From positions 1 to 35,961 of the forward strand of contig JBCCTX010000034.1 of assembly GCA_039197765.1 (NCBI GenBank): a stretch of 35,961 bases of DNA, read 5' to 3'. Shown here piece after piece: positions 7,932 through 15,044 of the stretch. A model generated the notes under the pieces. That model did no database searches. It was not told the origin of the DNA and saw only the letters and a list, made by a program, of their open reading frames with translations. Every line of letters begins with the position of its first letter. Position 1 is the stretch's first letter. The stretch comes from JBCCTX01 sp039197765 (GTDB taxonomy: Bacteria > Bacteroidota > Bacteroidia > J057). The position numbers and the translations under genes were made by a program.

Positions 7932-8132
7932 CTACTTTACCTCAAATGACACTTTTAGGTTCACCCGATACTCTTTGATTTTGCCACTGTCTACTACGCA
8001 GCTTTGATGCTGAACAGAAGCAGATCGGATATTTTTCACAGACTCAGAAGCTTTTGCAACTCCTTTGGCTACAGCATCTTCCCAACTTTTTTTGGAGTTG
8101 CTCATGATTTCAATCACTTTGATTACGGCCAT
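7932..8132 (-). CDS. Dodecin family protein, lacking the flavin-stacking Trp
   Basis: A 66-residue protein matching the dodecin family in length and pattern: IKVIEI, SWEDAVAKGVAKA, a helix ending VKNIRSASV, then KEYRVNLKVSFEV. Dodecins form hollow 12-subunit spheres; archaeal members store flavin between Trp36 and Gln55. Aligning from memory with the Halobacterium protein, those two positions are Ser37 and Arg56 here, so flavin stacking of that type is unlikely. This fits the Trp-less bacterial branch, whose ligand is less clear. It is a single gene between the terminator at 7867-7910 and the acyltransferase gene; the leader (8133-8220) is AT-rich without an exact promoter box. Confidence 0.9.
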   Translation of the reverse strand: MAVIKVIEIMSNSKKSWEDAVAKGVAKASESVKNIRSASVQHQSCVVDSGKIKEYRVNLKVSFEVK

Positions 8133-8220
8133 AATGTATGTCTTTTTATGTGTTAAATTAATATCAGGTTAACGATTAATTAACACAAAAACAACCACAT
8201 GGGATCTCAAAGAGTCGGCT

Positions 8221-9333
8221 TTACACCTTGATAAAAATCTTCCGCCGATACAGCCACCACGCCAAGTACCAAACGAAGGCTAGACTCAAAACTGCTGAAA
8301 ATAGACTCACCCAGTTTTCTCCCCAGCCCCATCTTCCTATGCTACCCCTAAAAAAGATTTTGAAAAAGGGATTGAACCATTGTTTTCCTACCGTTTCCAT
8401 AAATACATAGATAAAAATTGAATTCATCCCCACAAGAATGAAGAAGGGAAAGCCCCGACGTATACCCTTGACATCCCAAATCCAATAGAACAAAGCCAAG
8501 CCCAACAAAGCCCAGCCTCCTGAAACCCAAACAAAAGAAGAAGTACAAATGCGTTTGATAATAGGAGTGATCCCCGAAAGGTCTAGGCCATAACCGAGTA
8601 CTAGGCCCACAATACCTCCCATAAGTAGGTAGCGCAGTTTTTCCCTATGAGGCCAGTTTTCTGCTAGTAATTTCCCACAAAGTACTCCCCAGATTGTATG
8701 GGCCGCTGTAGGTAGGCAGTTAATAGCTACCCATCCTCCCCCAGGATTAATCTTGCCCATAAGCACCAGATCCATATATGAACCAAAGTTTTGGTCTTTC
8801 ACAAAGGGTTGATCATATCCCGGAATACCCGTAAAACGATACAAAGCCTCTGTTGCTAGTAGTAAGCCAAAAGAAATGAACAGTTGACTTCTATAAGGCA
8901 ATCGTATGATGAGGTAAGCGATTAGAATGGTGATCGAAAGCTGGGAAAGAACATTCCACAGTTCCCATACCAACCTCTGCTGATAGCCGATGTGAAGGGT
9001 AACCCCCAGGGCCAATAGGATGAGGCAACGTCTAAGTATATGCTTGTGTACCTGTACACGGGTTCCCGTCTTCAAACGTTTGTTCACAGAAAACCACATA
9101 GCAACTCCAACAATGAACATGAAAAAGGGCTGGATGAGGTCCCAAAATCGGAGGCCATTCCAGGGATGGTGATGGAATTGACGAATAAGGCTTGCTCCAA
9201 GACTCTCCTCCCTCACCATTTCTCCCAGGGCCTCATAAATTCCTGCTCCTTCTGCCAACAGTAGAAACATGGTAATCCCTCGAAAAAGGTCAAGAGAAAC
9301 GAGACGATCCTGTTTGAGCAAGGTAGTAGCCAT
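8221..9333 (-). CDS. DUF5009 / HGSNAT-like membrane acyltransferase
   Basis: 370 residues, about ten membrane helices. The N-terminal RLVSLDLFRGITMFLLLAEG is the typical start of the DUF5009 / heparan-alpha-glucosaminide N-acetyltransferase (HGSNAT, NagX) family, and QPFFMFIVGVAMWFSVNKR follows as in relatives. The family transfers acetyl groups across the membrane to amino sugars (animals) or is of unknown substrate (bacteria, often near N-acetylglucosamine or cell-wall recycling genes). No such genes flank it here, so its substrate cannot be deduced. The ATG at 9333 is immediately preceded by a perfect heptanucleotide repeat (four units), which would form a C-rich mRNA leader and might affect expression. 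Confidence 0.88.
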   Translation of the reverse strand: MATTLLKQDRLVSLDLFRGITMFLLLAEGAGIYEALGEMVREESLGASLIRQFHHHPWNGLRFWDLIQPFFMFIVGVAMWFSVNKRLKTGTRVQVHKHILRRCLILLALGVTLHIGYQQRLVWELWNVLSQLSITILIAYLIIRLPYRSQLFISFGLLLATEALYRFTGIPGYDQPFVKDQNFGSYMDLVLMGKINPGGGWVAINCLPTAAHTIWGVLCGKLLAENWPHREKLRYLLMGGIVGLVLGYGLDLSGITPIIKRICTSSFVWVSGGWALLGLALFYWIWDVKGIRRGFPFFILVGMNSIFIYVFMETVGKQWFNPFFKIFFRGSIGRWGWGENWVSLFSAVLSLAFVWYLAWWLYRRKIFIKV

Positions 9334-9362
9334 GAGGGTTGAGGGTTGAGGGTTGAGGGTTA
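9334..9362 (+). repeat. Heptanucleotide tandem repeat, potential G-quadruplex
   Basis: Four units of GAGGGTT directly abut the start codon of the minus-strand acyltransferase gene. The plus strand has GGG tracts at 9336, 9343, 9350 and 9357 separated by TTGA loops, a canonical four-tract G-quadruplex pattern on the template strand. The transcript leader would be C-rich. Confidence 0.85.
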
Positions 9363-9403
9363 GTTGTACTTTGGTCCCGTATCAAAGGTTACTACGGACT
9401 ACC
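9353..9403 (+). repeat. Dispersed intergenic repeat, copy 2
   Basis: Identical over the first 20 bases to 2418-2437 and about 80% identical over the rest with one indel. It runs out of the heptanucleotide array and into the TATCAAAGGTTA repeats. Confidence 0.7.
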
Positions 9404-9478
9404 TTACCACGGACTCTTCTATCAAAGGTTACCATAGACTATGGACTATTTAACTATGGACTATCCTATCAAAGGTTA
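9380..9478 (+). repeat. Three spaced copies of TATCAAAGGTTA
   Basis: TATCAAAGGTTA occurs at 9380-9391, 9420-9431 and 9467-9478 (spacing 40 and 47 bases), interleaved with GGACTA and ACTATGGACTAT variants. The 246-base gap between the acyltransferase and metallopeptidase genes (9334-9579) is mostly made of such repeats and holds no gene. Confidence 0.65.
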
Positions 9479-9579
9479 TGGTGGACTTTTCCTCTCCTAG
9501 AAGAAACCCAAAGGGTTAGGGACTTTCAGGCTCTGATAATATAGTACTTTATTCATATCCGAAAAAAAATTGAAATACC

Positions 9580-10344
9580 TCACCATTGCTTATCCAATAC
9601 GCCAATAACCCAGTCATACGTATGCAATGCCTTCTGAGCTTCCTTATAGCTTGGATAGTATCGCGCGACCCAACGCCAATAGGCAGGACTGTGGTTCATT
9701 TCGCGGAGATGCATGAGTTCATGAACAATTAGGTAATCAATCAAGGGTGGAGGGAGTAGAATCAGGTGCCAATTGAGGTTGATATTGCGCTTCCCACTAC
9801 AGCTCCCCCATTTACTCCGCTGGTCTTTGATAAAGATTTTATTTACCCAAGAATCTGTTTGCCGTGCCCAAGTTTGAGTTTGCGGAATCAGATACTCCTT
9901 GGCAAGATGGATCAACATCTTTTTGAGTATATCTACTGTAATTCTTGGACCTTCTACCCCTCGAAGTCCCAGGTAAATCTCCTGCTCTTTTACCTGAACC
10001 GAAAAGGCCCTTGCACGATGAATTCGGACGGTGTACTCTGTTCCCAAGTACCAGACTTTCCCTTTTCTAAGGAGCTCCCAAAATTCTCTTTTTTTATCCT
10101 GCATTGCCTGGATACGTAGAAAAGTTCTCAAGATCCAACGTTCTTTCTGCTGGATAAATGATTTAGCTTGGGAGGAAAGTCTACCATCGGGAGTTTTTAA
10201 GATCAGCATGTCAGATTCCGCTTTGAATCTTAGGCTGATGCGCTTTCCCTGGGAGCGCTCGATACCAAAAGGGATTTCATGCTTGTCAATCTGAAGCTTG
10301 TTCATATACGAGGGTAAGATAGGGTTTGTAACAGAAAGGTCCAT
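9580..10344 (-). CDS. YgjP-like (DUF45, M48-type) zinc metallopeptidase
   Basis: 254 residues, no signal peptide, probably cytoplasmic. It has the YgjP/DUF45 layout: an N-terminal beta-rich half (RISLRFKAESDMLILKTPDG), a helix with KERWI, the KWGSC motif near 178-182, RNINLNWHLILLPP, and the zinc site HELMH (His208-Glu209...His212) followed by MNHSPAYWRWV with the family's conserved third-ligand region near His218. The family is linked to SprT/WSS1 proteases, but the substrate of bacterial members is not established. The ATG at 10344 is 6 bases after the upstream glycosyltransferase stop, so the two genes are coupled; ATG at 10305 (MNKLQID) is an alternative start. Confidence 0.92.
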   Translation of the reverse strand: MDLSVTNPILPSYMNKLQIDKHEIPFGIERSQGKRISLRFKAESDMLILKTPDGRLSSQAKSFIQQKERWILRTFLRIQAMQDKKREFWELLRKGKVWYLGTEYTVRIHRARAFSVQVKEQEIYLGLRGVEGPRITVDILKKMLIHLAKEYLIPQTQTWARQTDSWVNKIFIKDQRSKWGSCSGKRNINLNWHLILLPPPLIDYLIVHELMHLREMNHSPAYWRWVARYYPSYKEAQKALHTYDWVIGVLDKQW

Positions 10345-10350
10345 AGACCT

Positions 10351-11454
10351 TTAAAGGGATGTTAGCCATTTATCAATTTTCCAACTTAGGTGATTGGCAC
10401 TATCGCTTCGTTCAAAGCCTTTACATTCCAATACTTGCTCAAAAGCGGCGGGTAGATTCAGGTGATTTTGTCGTACGCATAAGGCTACTTTTTCTTTATG
10501 GAGTTTTTCTCCGAGGTATTCCTGCTCTGATTGGCCTGGTGTGGGGATAAGGATGGAGCGTTTTACCCCTAGCGCCTCATAGTCCATTATACTGCTGTAA
10601 CCCGAACGCGATATAATATATTGAGCCGACTGAATCGCCAAATACAGGTCTTGTTGATGCATATGAGGAATAAGGGTACAATTTCCTTTGATAATGGGCT
10701 CTGTACGGTCCCACTTCCCTTGTATAATCCATAGGCTGTGCTCGAGACTTTCGGCTTGTTTGAGCAATTGGGCTTCAAGTAAACTTCTTTGTGGCTCAGG
10801 CCCAGACAAAATTGCTAAGGCAAAAGGGGGATTACCACGGAGAGTTTTAGTATAAAATCCGGGCGTTTGGGAAGTAAACTTACTAAAACGGGACAAAGGA
10901 CCTATGAATAGAGCCTTTTCTAATTGAACACCTGGTTGAGAGAGTCTTCCAGATAGGGAGTCTGGAGGTGCATAATCGGGAATCCAAATCTCCTGGAAGG
11001 GCCTAAGAAAACGCCGATGGAGGTGAAAAAGACTTCCCTGAAACCTGGCTAACGGACTGGGTAGTAAGGGATTTAACTGATGGCAGAGAAAAACGCAGGG
11101 AATTTGGGCATTCCAACAGCCATAGCGATTGTCAGATATAATCCCATCCTGAGGATGTTTGCGAATCCACTGGGCGAGGATTTGCCTTTCTTGTTGAATA
11201 ACCCGCAACAGTCGGGGAAGCTGTCGTATGAGCATCCCTACCTGTTGAGAACGGGCAGAATACCTGACTCGATACGCAGGCAATTCCAGGGAAGGAAAAT
11301 TGGGGTATTGTTCCTTCAATAGGGTTAGACCTCCTCCTGAGCCCGCTAAGGTAATTTTTGCTCCTTTAAATATGAGCTCCTCGACGAGGGGTATACAACG
11401 CGTAGCATGTCCTAGCCCCCAATCTAGTGGAGCGATTAATATCTTTTTATTCAT
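10351..11454 (-). CDS. MurG-like (GT28-type) glycosyltransferase
   Basis: 367 residues from the ATG at 11454. The open frame runs further upstream, but the extra 42 residues overlap the start of the divergent pseudouridine synthase gene and look non-coding; MNKKILIAPLDWGLGHATRC is a typical N-terminus. GLGHATR matches the N-terminal Gly-rich turn of MurG-like GT-B enzymes, and SRSGYSSIMDYEALGVKRSILIPTPGQSEQEYLG matches the C-terminal sugar-nucleotide site (Ser/Gly-rich loop, Glu, Pro-Gly..EQ). It probably transfers a sugar from a nucleotide donor in the cytoplasm; the acceptor is unknown. It is not MurG itself, which has a different N-terminal loop and context. It is first in a two-gene unit with the YgjP-like peptidase. 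Confidence 0.82.
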   Translation of the reverse strand: MNKKILIAPLDWGLGHATRCIPLVEELIFKGAKITLAGSGGGLTLLKEQYPNFPSLELPAYRVRYSARSQQVGMLIRQLPRLLRVIQQERQILAQWIRKHPQDGIISDNRYGCWNAQIPCVFLCHQLNPLLPSPLARFQGSLFHLHRRFLRPFQEIWIPDYAPPDSLSGRLSQPGVQLEKALFIGPLSRFSKFTSQTPGFYTKTLRGNPPFALAILSGPEPQRSLLEAQLLKQAESLEHSLWIIQGKWDRTEPIIKGNCTLIPHMHQQDLYLAIQSAQYIISRSGYSSIMDYEALGVKRSILIPTPGQSEQEYLGEKLHKEKVALCVRQNHLNLPAAFEQVLECKGFERSDSANHLSWKIDKWLTSL

Positions 11455-11457
11455 TTC

Positions 11458-11472
11458 GGCAAAGAATTTGCC
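11458..11472. promoter_or_regulatory. Short palindrome between divergent genes
   Basis: GGCAAA (11458-11463) / TTTGCC (11467-11472), 3-base loop, in the 61-base gap between the glycosyltransferase (minus) and the pseudouridine synthase (plus). It could be an operator or chance; no promoter box is clear on either side. Confidence 0.25.
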
Positions 11473-11515
11473 AAAAATTGGAAACTTATCCCAAGCTTTG
11501 TAGTATGTGGTAGAG

Positions 11516-12235
11516 ATGAAGAAAAAAATCCGGTTTGAAGATCTAATCCTATATGAAGATGAATGTATACTTGCTGTCAATAAGCCTGTTGGGGTTTCCA
11601 GCCTAGCAGATAAGCAAGCACAAACCCTACAAGGATTGGGAAAGACCTATCATCCCGATCTACATTTATGCCACCGAATTGACAAACTGACTTCTGGCGT
11701 ACTACTCATTGCCAAGAATATGGAAGTCTATCGGGATATTTCTCTCCAGTTCCAACACAGGAATGTAAGCAAACGTTATCAAGCACTGGTCTCAGGCGTA
11801 CAGAAATTCGACCTGTATGAAGTATCTCTTCCCTTATTGGTATCTACCAATAAGCGAGTCGTGGTACATATGCAGGAAGGGAAAAAAGCCAAAACAGTAC
11901 TACATAGCACCAAGCACTTCCGCAATTACACCCTGGTATCATGTGAGCCTGTTACTGGACGCATGCATCAAATCCGCGTTCATCTTTCAGCTGTACGAAG
12001 CCCTATAGTAGGAGACACCTTATATGGCGGAGAAGACATTTACCTCTCTCAAATCAAACGAAATTACAAAGCCAGTGGACGCAAGGAGGAAAGACCGCTC
12101 AATCATGGATTTCTACTGCATGCACAGTGTATCAGCTTCGATCACCCCAACACAAAGGAACGGCTCAGTATCGAAGCACCTCTTCCCAAAAACTTCGAAG
12201 TGGTTTTAAAGCAGTTAGGGAAATACAATCTTTAG
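11516..12235 (+). CDS. RluA-family pseudouridine synthase
   Basis: 239 residues from the ATG at 11516; a GTG three codons earlier (11507) is possible, but MKKKIRFEDLILYEDE is a better start. It isomerises uridine to pseudouridine in ribosomal or transfer RNA. Signs: LYEDECILAVNKPVGVSS, the catalytic-Asp motif HRIDKLTSGVLLIAK (Asp56), KRYQALV, the GRMHQIRVHL motif with Val-Gly-Asp..YGG after it (SPIVGDTLYGG), and LLHAQCISF near the end. Length fits a stand-alone catalytic domain with no S4 RNA-binding domain. Which RluA subgroup, and so which target uridine, cannot be told from this alone. It diverges from the glycosyltransferase gene and converges with the TonB-dependent receptor gene. Confidence 0.93.
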   Translation: MKKKIRFEDLILYEDECILAVNKPVGVSSLADKQAQTLQGLGKTYHPDLHLCHRIDKLTSGVLLIAKNMEVYRDISLQFQHRNVSKRYQALVSGVQKFDLYEVSLPLLVSTNKRVVVHMQEGKKAKTVLHSTKHFRNYTLVSCEPVTGRMHQIRVHLSAVRSPIVGDTLYGGEDIYLSQIKRNYKASGRKEERPLNHGFLLHAQCISFDHPNTKERLSIEAPLPKNFEVVLKQLGKYNL

Positions 12236-12269
12236 AGATTACAAATGAATTCCATTCAACATCCTCTCC

Positions 12270-12288
12270 CCTCTAGCTTCTCACCTCT
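12270..12288 (-). repeat. Short dispersed purine-rich repeat, copy B
   Basis: On the minus strand reads AGAGGTGAGAAGCTAGAGG, one mismatch from 666-684. It lies in the 58-base gap between two convergent genes; no clear hairpin terminator is seen there, so this CT/GA-rich tract may mark their 3' ends. Confidence 0.5.
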
Positions 12289-12293
12289 TTTAC

Positions 12294-15014
12294 TTACCTA
12301 ATAAACTTATCATAGATGAAGGTAAGGTATAGCTGTGTTCCTACGCTGGGACCTCCATAAACCTGTCTGTATTCTTGTCCCAAAGCATTGGTTGCACCCA
12401 CTTTCACCATAGAGTTGATCTGGCTAAATTTTGCGGACAAACCTGCATCCAAAATATGGTAGGCATCAATATTCCCCTGGCCAAAAGGCGATTGCCACTG
12501 AAAGGCAGTGGAATAGCGATACATAATGTTAAAGCCTAAGCCATTGAATAAATCGCGGTTCTCAAAGAAGAAATTCCCTCGATGTTCTGGGGTGTTAAAC
12601 GCAGGAAGGAAACCAGGATTGGCTGCTATAGCTTCTTCAGCATCAAAGGTTGCGTAGTCGTAATTCCCACCTAGGCGAAACCCAGAAGGAAATAGATAGC
12701 CTATCTCAATTCCGCCTCCGTAGGAGGTAATCTGCTCAGGTATATTCGTATATACAGAAAAAGCTCTTTGAGCGGGTAAGCTAAAGGCATTTACCCGATG
12801 CACAAAGTTCTCATATATATTATAGTAGACACTGGCGTCAATCCAAAGACGCTTATCAACCAGACCTTTGTATCCAAATTCAGCTGTTGAGATCTGTTCT
12901 TGCTGAAGCAGTTGGACATTGGAAGGTTCTAGGAGCTCGGCGTTTTGACCCCCTGAAGCGCTGAATGCCAGAAAGGATGGAATCGTGACCAGGTTATTGA
13001 ATATATCCAGTCCATTGACGCTGGATCCATCCGACTTCATATAGTTGTAGTTACTGATATTGTCGAGGGTTCCCCCCAACAGAATCAGGTCGCGTACATC
13101 CAGGGCAATATAAGCCTCCTGAGCAGCGGGATTTCTAAAGCCGGTTTGGGCAGAAACACGGATAAAATGTTCTTGTTTCGTGCCGAAATTAATCACAGCA
13201 GAAAGCCTGGGGGTAAGCTGGCCTTCAAAATTGGGGTTCTTATCATAACGAATTGAACCTCTCAAATTCAGCACATCATCAAAAAGCTTCTTAGAAGCTT
13301 GAAGGTAGCCTCCGTATTCCAGAATAGAAATAGGTTCCCCAAATCCATTCACCCCATCGTTAAACACTTGACCCTCTGAATCTAAAAAATAATTTCTCGC
13401 ATGGCCTCCTACTTGGATGGAAGCAAAAGGCAAGATCGGAGAGAAGTCGTACATTCCTTCGGCATGTACCATCCGAGTTTTATCAATGAACTGCGAGCCT
13501 CCACTAGCTATTTCTGGGTTGGTCAGGGTAGCGGTTCGGAAGAGTTGAAAGGTTTCTGATTCTGGCCCTGGCAAGTCCCTATCTGCAAAAAGCCTGGCTG
13601 CCTCATGGTCTCCACTCACAACACCTTGTATATTCCCCAAGTAAGCATTAGAGTAATCTTGGGACCATGCTTGACTGGATTTAAGCCCTTCTTGAATAAA
13701 GGCTCCTGTAGCTAGCATTGCATAGGAGTCCTTCGCATCTTCTCCAGAATAATAGGTTCTAAAGAAGTAGTTCTTCCCTTTCAATTCGAGTTTGTGGGTA
13801 CTGTTTGTCACATTTACAAAGGGGTAAACTGTAGTATGCCTCAAGATAGCATCTCCTTCTACGTATCGAAATGCATAGATGAGTTCCATAGAGGGGTTGG
13901 GCCGAAAGTGCATCGCACCCGTTACTTTTAAATGGTCAATCTTGTAGTCAATGATGTCTTGTTCGCGTATCCCTGTCCGGTTTATTAGAGTCAGAGCCGA
14001 ATCGCCCAAAAATACAGGGACTTGAACCTCATCTCCATAGACATTTACTGCGTCAAAGTTGGGGTGAGTTCTGGGCAGACTGAGTAGTGAGTCCTGTATC
14101 GGAATCCTTGCAGGGGTGATATGGAAGGAGTTGTCCTCTGCTTGCCAATCATAAGCATTGAGATAGGTAAGGTCTAATTTCCAGGCAAATTTTTCATCGA
14201 CTTTATGCCCGAACCTCAATCCTGCCTCGAGAACTGGACGCGTATTTACACCTTTCTGAATGAGTGCCCCTGTTTTTAATACTGCACTAAGTCCCTGGTA
14301 TTCAAAAGGACTTTTGGTGTAGATATCCATGGAACCATTAAAGGCATTGGGACCATACAAGGCAGAGCCTGTTCCAGGAACGATTTCTATGCTTCGGATA
14401 TCGAGGTCTGATGTACCATTGATATTCCCGATGGGATAATTCAAGCCTGGCAAATTCATCTCCACTCCATCTATCCGCTGGACAAATCGCCAGTTTTGCA
14501 TATCGCCAAACCCTCGTGTATTGATTGAGGGGAACAAAAGGCTCCCCGTATTGATTTGTACCCCTTTCAACTGGGCTAGAGAACCGTAAATATCCCCCGA
14601 GGGTGAGTACCGAATGTTTAGTAGGCTCAACTTCTGGATGGAAACGGGTGCCTCCATGATCCGCTCTTCGATGCGCGAAGCAGACACTACCACTTCCTCT
14701 TCAAAGTATTCGGTAGCTGACATGGTAATGCCGAAATTTTCAACCGTCTTGAAAATTACCAGCTCTTCCGTTTCATAGCCAATGGAGGATACCTCAAGGG
14801 TAAATGGGGTTTCGTAATTAGTAGCTAATGAGAAATTCCCATTAATATCTGTAATCGTACCAATCAGAGTACCTTTGATAACCACTTTTGCCCCAATAAC
14901 TGTCTCACCGTTTTCCATGTCGGATACTACACCCGATACATAGGTTTGGCCTGAAAGAAAATGGGAGAGAAAAGTAAAAAAGCAAGTTACAAGAAAGGGT
15001 ATAACTTTATTCAT
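12294..15014 (-). CDS. TonB-dependent outer-membrane receptor
   Basis: 906 residues. Residues 1-22 are a signal peptide (ending FLSGQ). Residues 25-108 are a carboxypeptidase-regulatory-like beta-sandwich (VSGVVSDMENGETVIGAKVVIKGT..GTITDINGNFSL), typical of Bacteroidota receptors. The plug follows (about 112-235: EEVVVSASRIEERIMEAPVSIQ, GVQINTGSLLFPSINTRGF, VPGTGSALYGPNAFNGSMDI) and then a 22-strand-type barrel to the end. The protein imports a ligand across the outer membrane using energy from TonB. No SusD partner is next to it, so a classical polysaccharide system is unlikely; siderophore, vitamin or small organics are possible. It starts 30 bases after the TonB-domain gene and is likely co-transcribed with it. 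The C-terminus (YDKFIR) lacks the usual terminal Phe. Confidence 0.94.
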   Translation of the reverse strand: MNKVIPFLVTCFFTFLSHFLSGQTYVSGVVSDMENGETVIGAKVVIKGTLIGTITDINGNFSLATNYETPFTLEVSSIGYETEELVIFKTVENFGITMSATEYFEEEVVVSASRIEERIMEAPVSIQKLSLLNIRYSPSGDIYGSLAQLKGVQINTGSLLFPSINTRGFGDMQNWRFVQRIDGVEMNLPGLNYPIGNINGTSDLDIRSIEIVPGTGSALYGPNAFNGSMDIYTKSPFEYQGLSAVLKTGALIQKGVNTRPVLEAGLRFGHKVDEKFAWKLDLTYLNAYDWQAEDNSFHITPARIPIQDSLLSLPRTHPNFDAVNVYGDEVQVPVFLGDSALTLINRTGIREQDIIDYKIDHLKVTGAMHFRPNPSMELIYAFRYVEGDAILRHTTVYPFVNVTNSTHKLELKGKNYFFRTYYSGEDAKDSYAMLATGAFIQEGLKSSQAWSQDYSNAYLGNIQGVVSGDHEAARLFADRDLPGPESETFQLFRTATLTNPEIASGGSQFIDKTRMVHAEGMYDFSPILPFASIQVGGHARNYFLDSEGQVFNDGVNGFGEPISILEYGGYLQASKKLFDDVLNLRGSIRYDKNPNFEGQLTPRLSAVINFGTKQEHFIRVSAQTGFRNPAAQEAYIALDVRDLILLGGTLDNISNYNYMKSDGSSVNGLDIFNNLVTIPSFLAFSASGGQNAELLEPSNVQLLQQEQISTAEFGYKGLVDKRLWIDASVYYNIYENFVHRVNAFSLPAQRAFSVYTNIPEQITSYGGGIEIGYLFPSGFRLGGNYDYATFDAEEAIAANPGFLPAFNTPEHRGNFFFENRDLFNGLGFNIMYRYSTAFQWQSPFGQGNIDAYHILDAGLSAKFSQINSMVKVGATNALGQEYRQVYGGPSVGTQLYLTFIYDKFIR

Positions 15015-15044
15015 TAACGATAACGATAAATCCTGGATTACGAG

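Noticed and set aside
9353..9544. 63-codon plus-strand frame
   Set aside because: Consists of the dispersed repeats at 9353-9478; not a protein gene.
12294..15014. TonB receptor as part of a SusC/SusD polysaccharide locus
   Set aside because: No SusD-like gene beside it, and the downstream neighbour is an RluA-type gene on the other strand.
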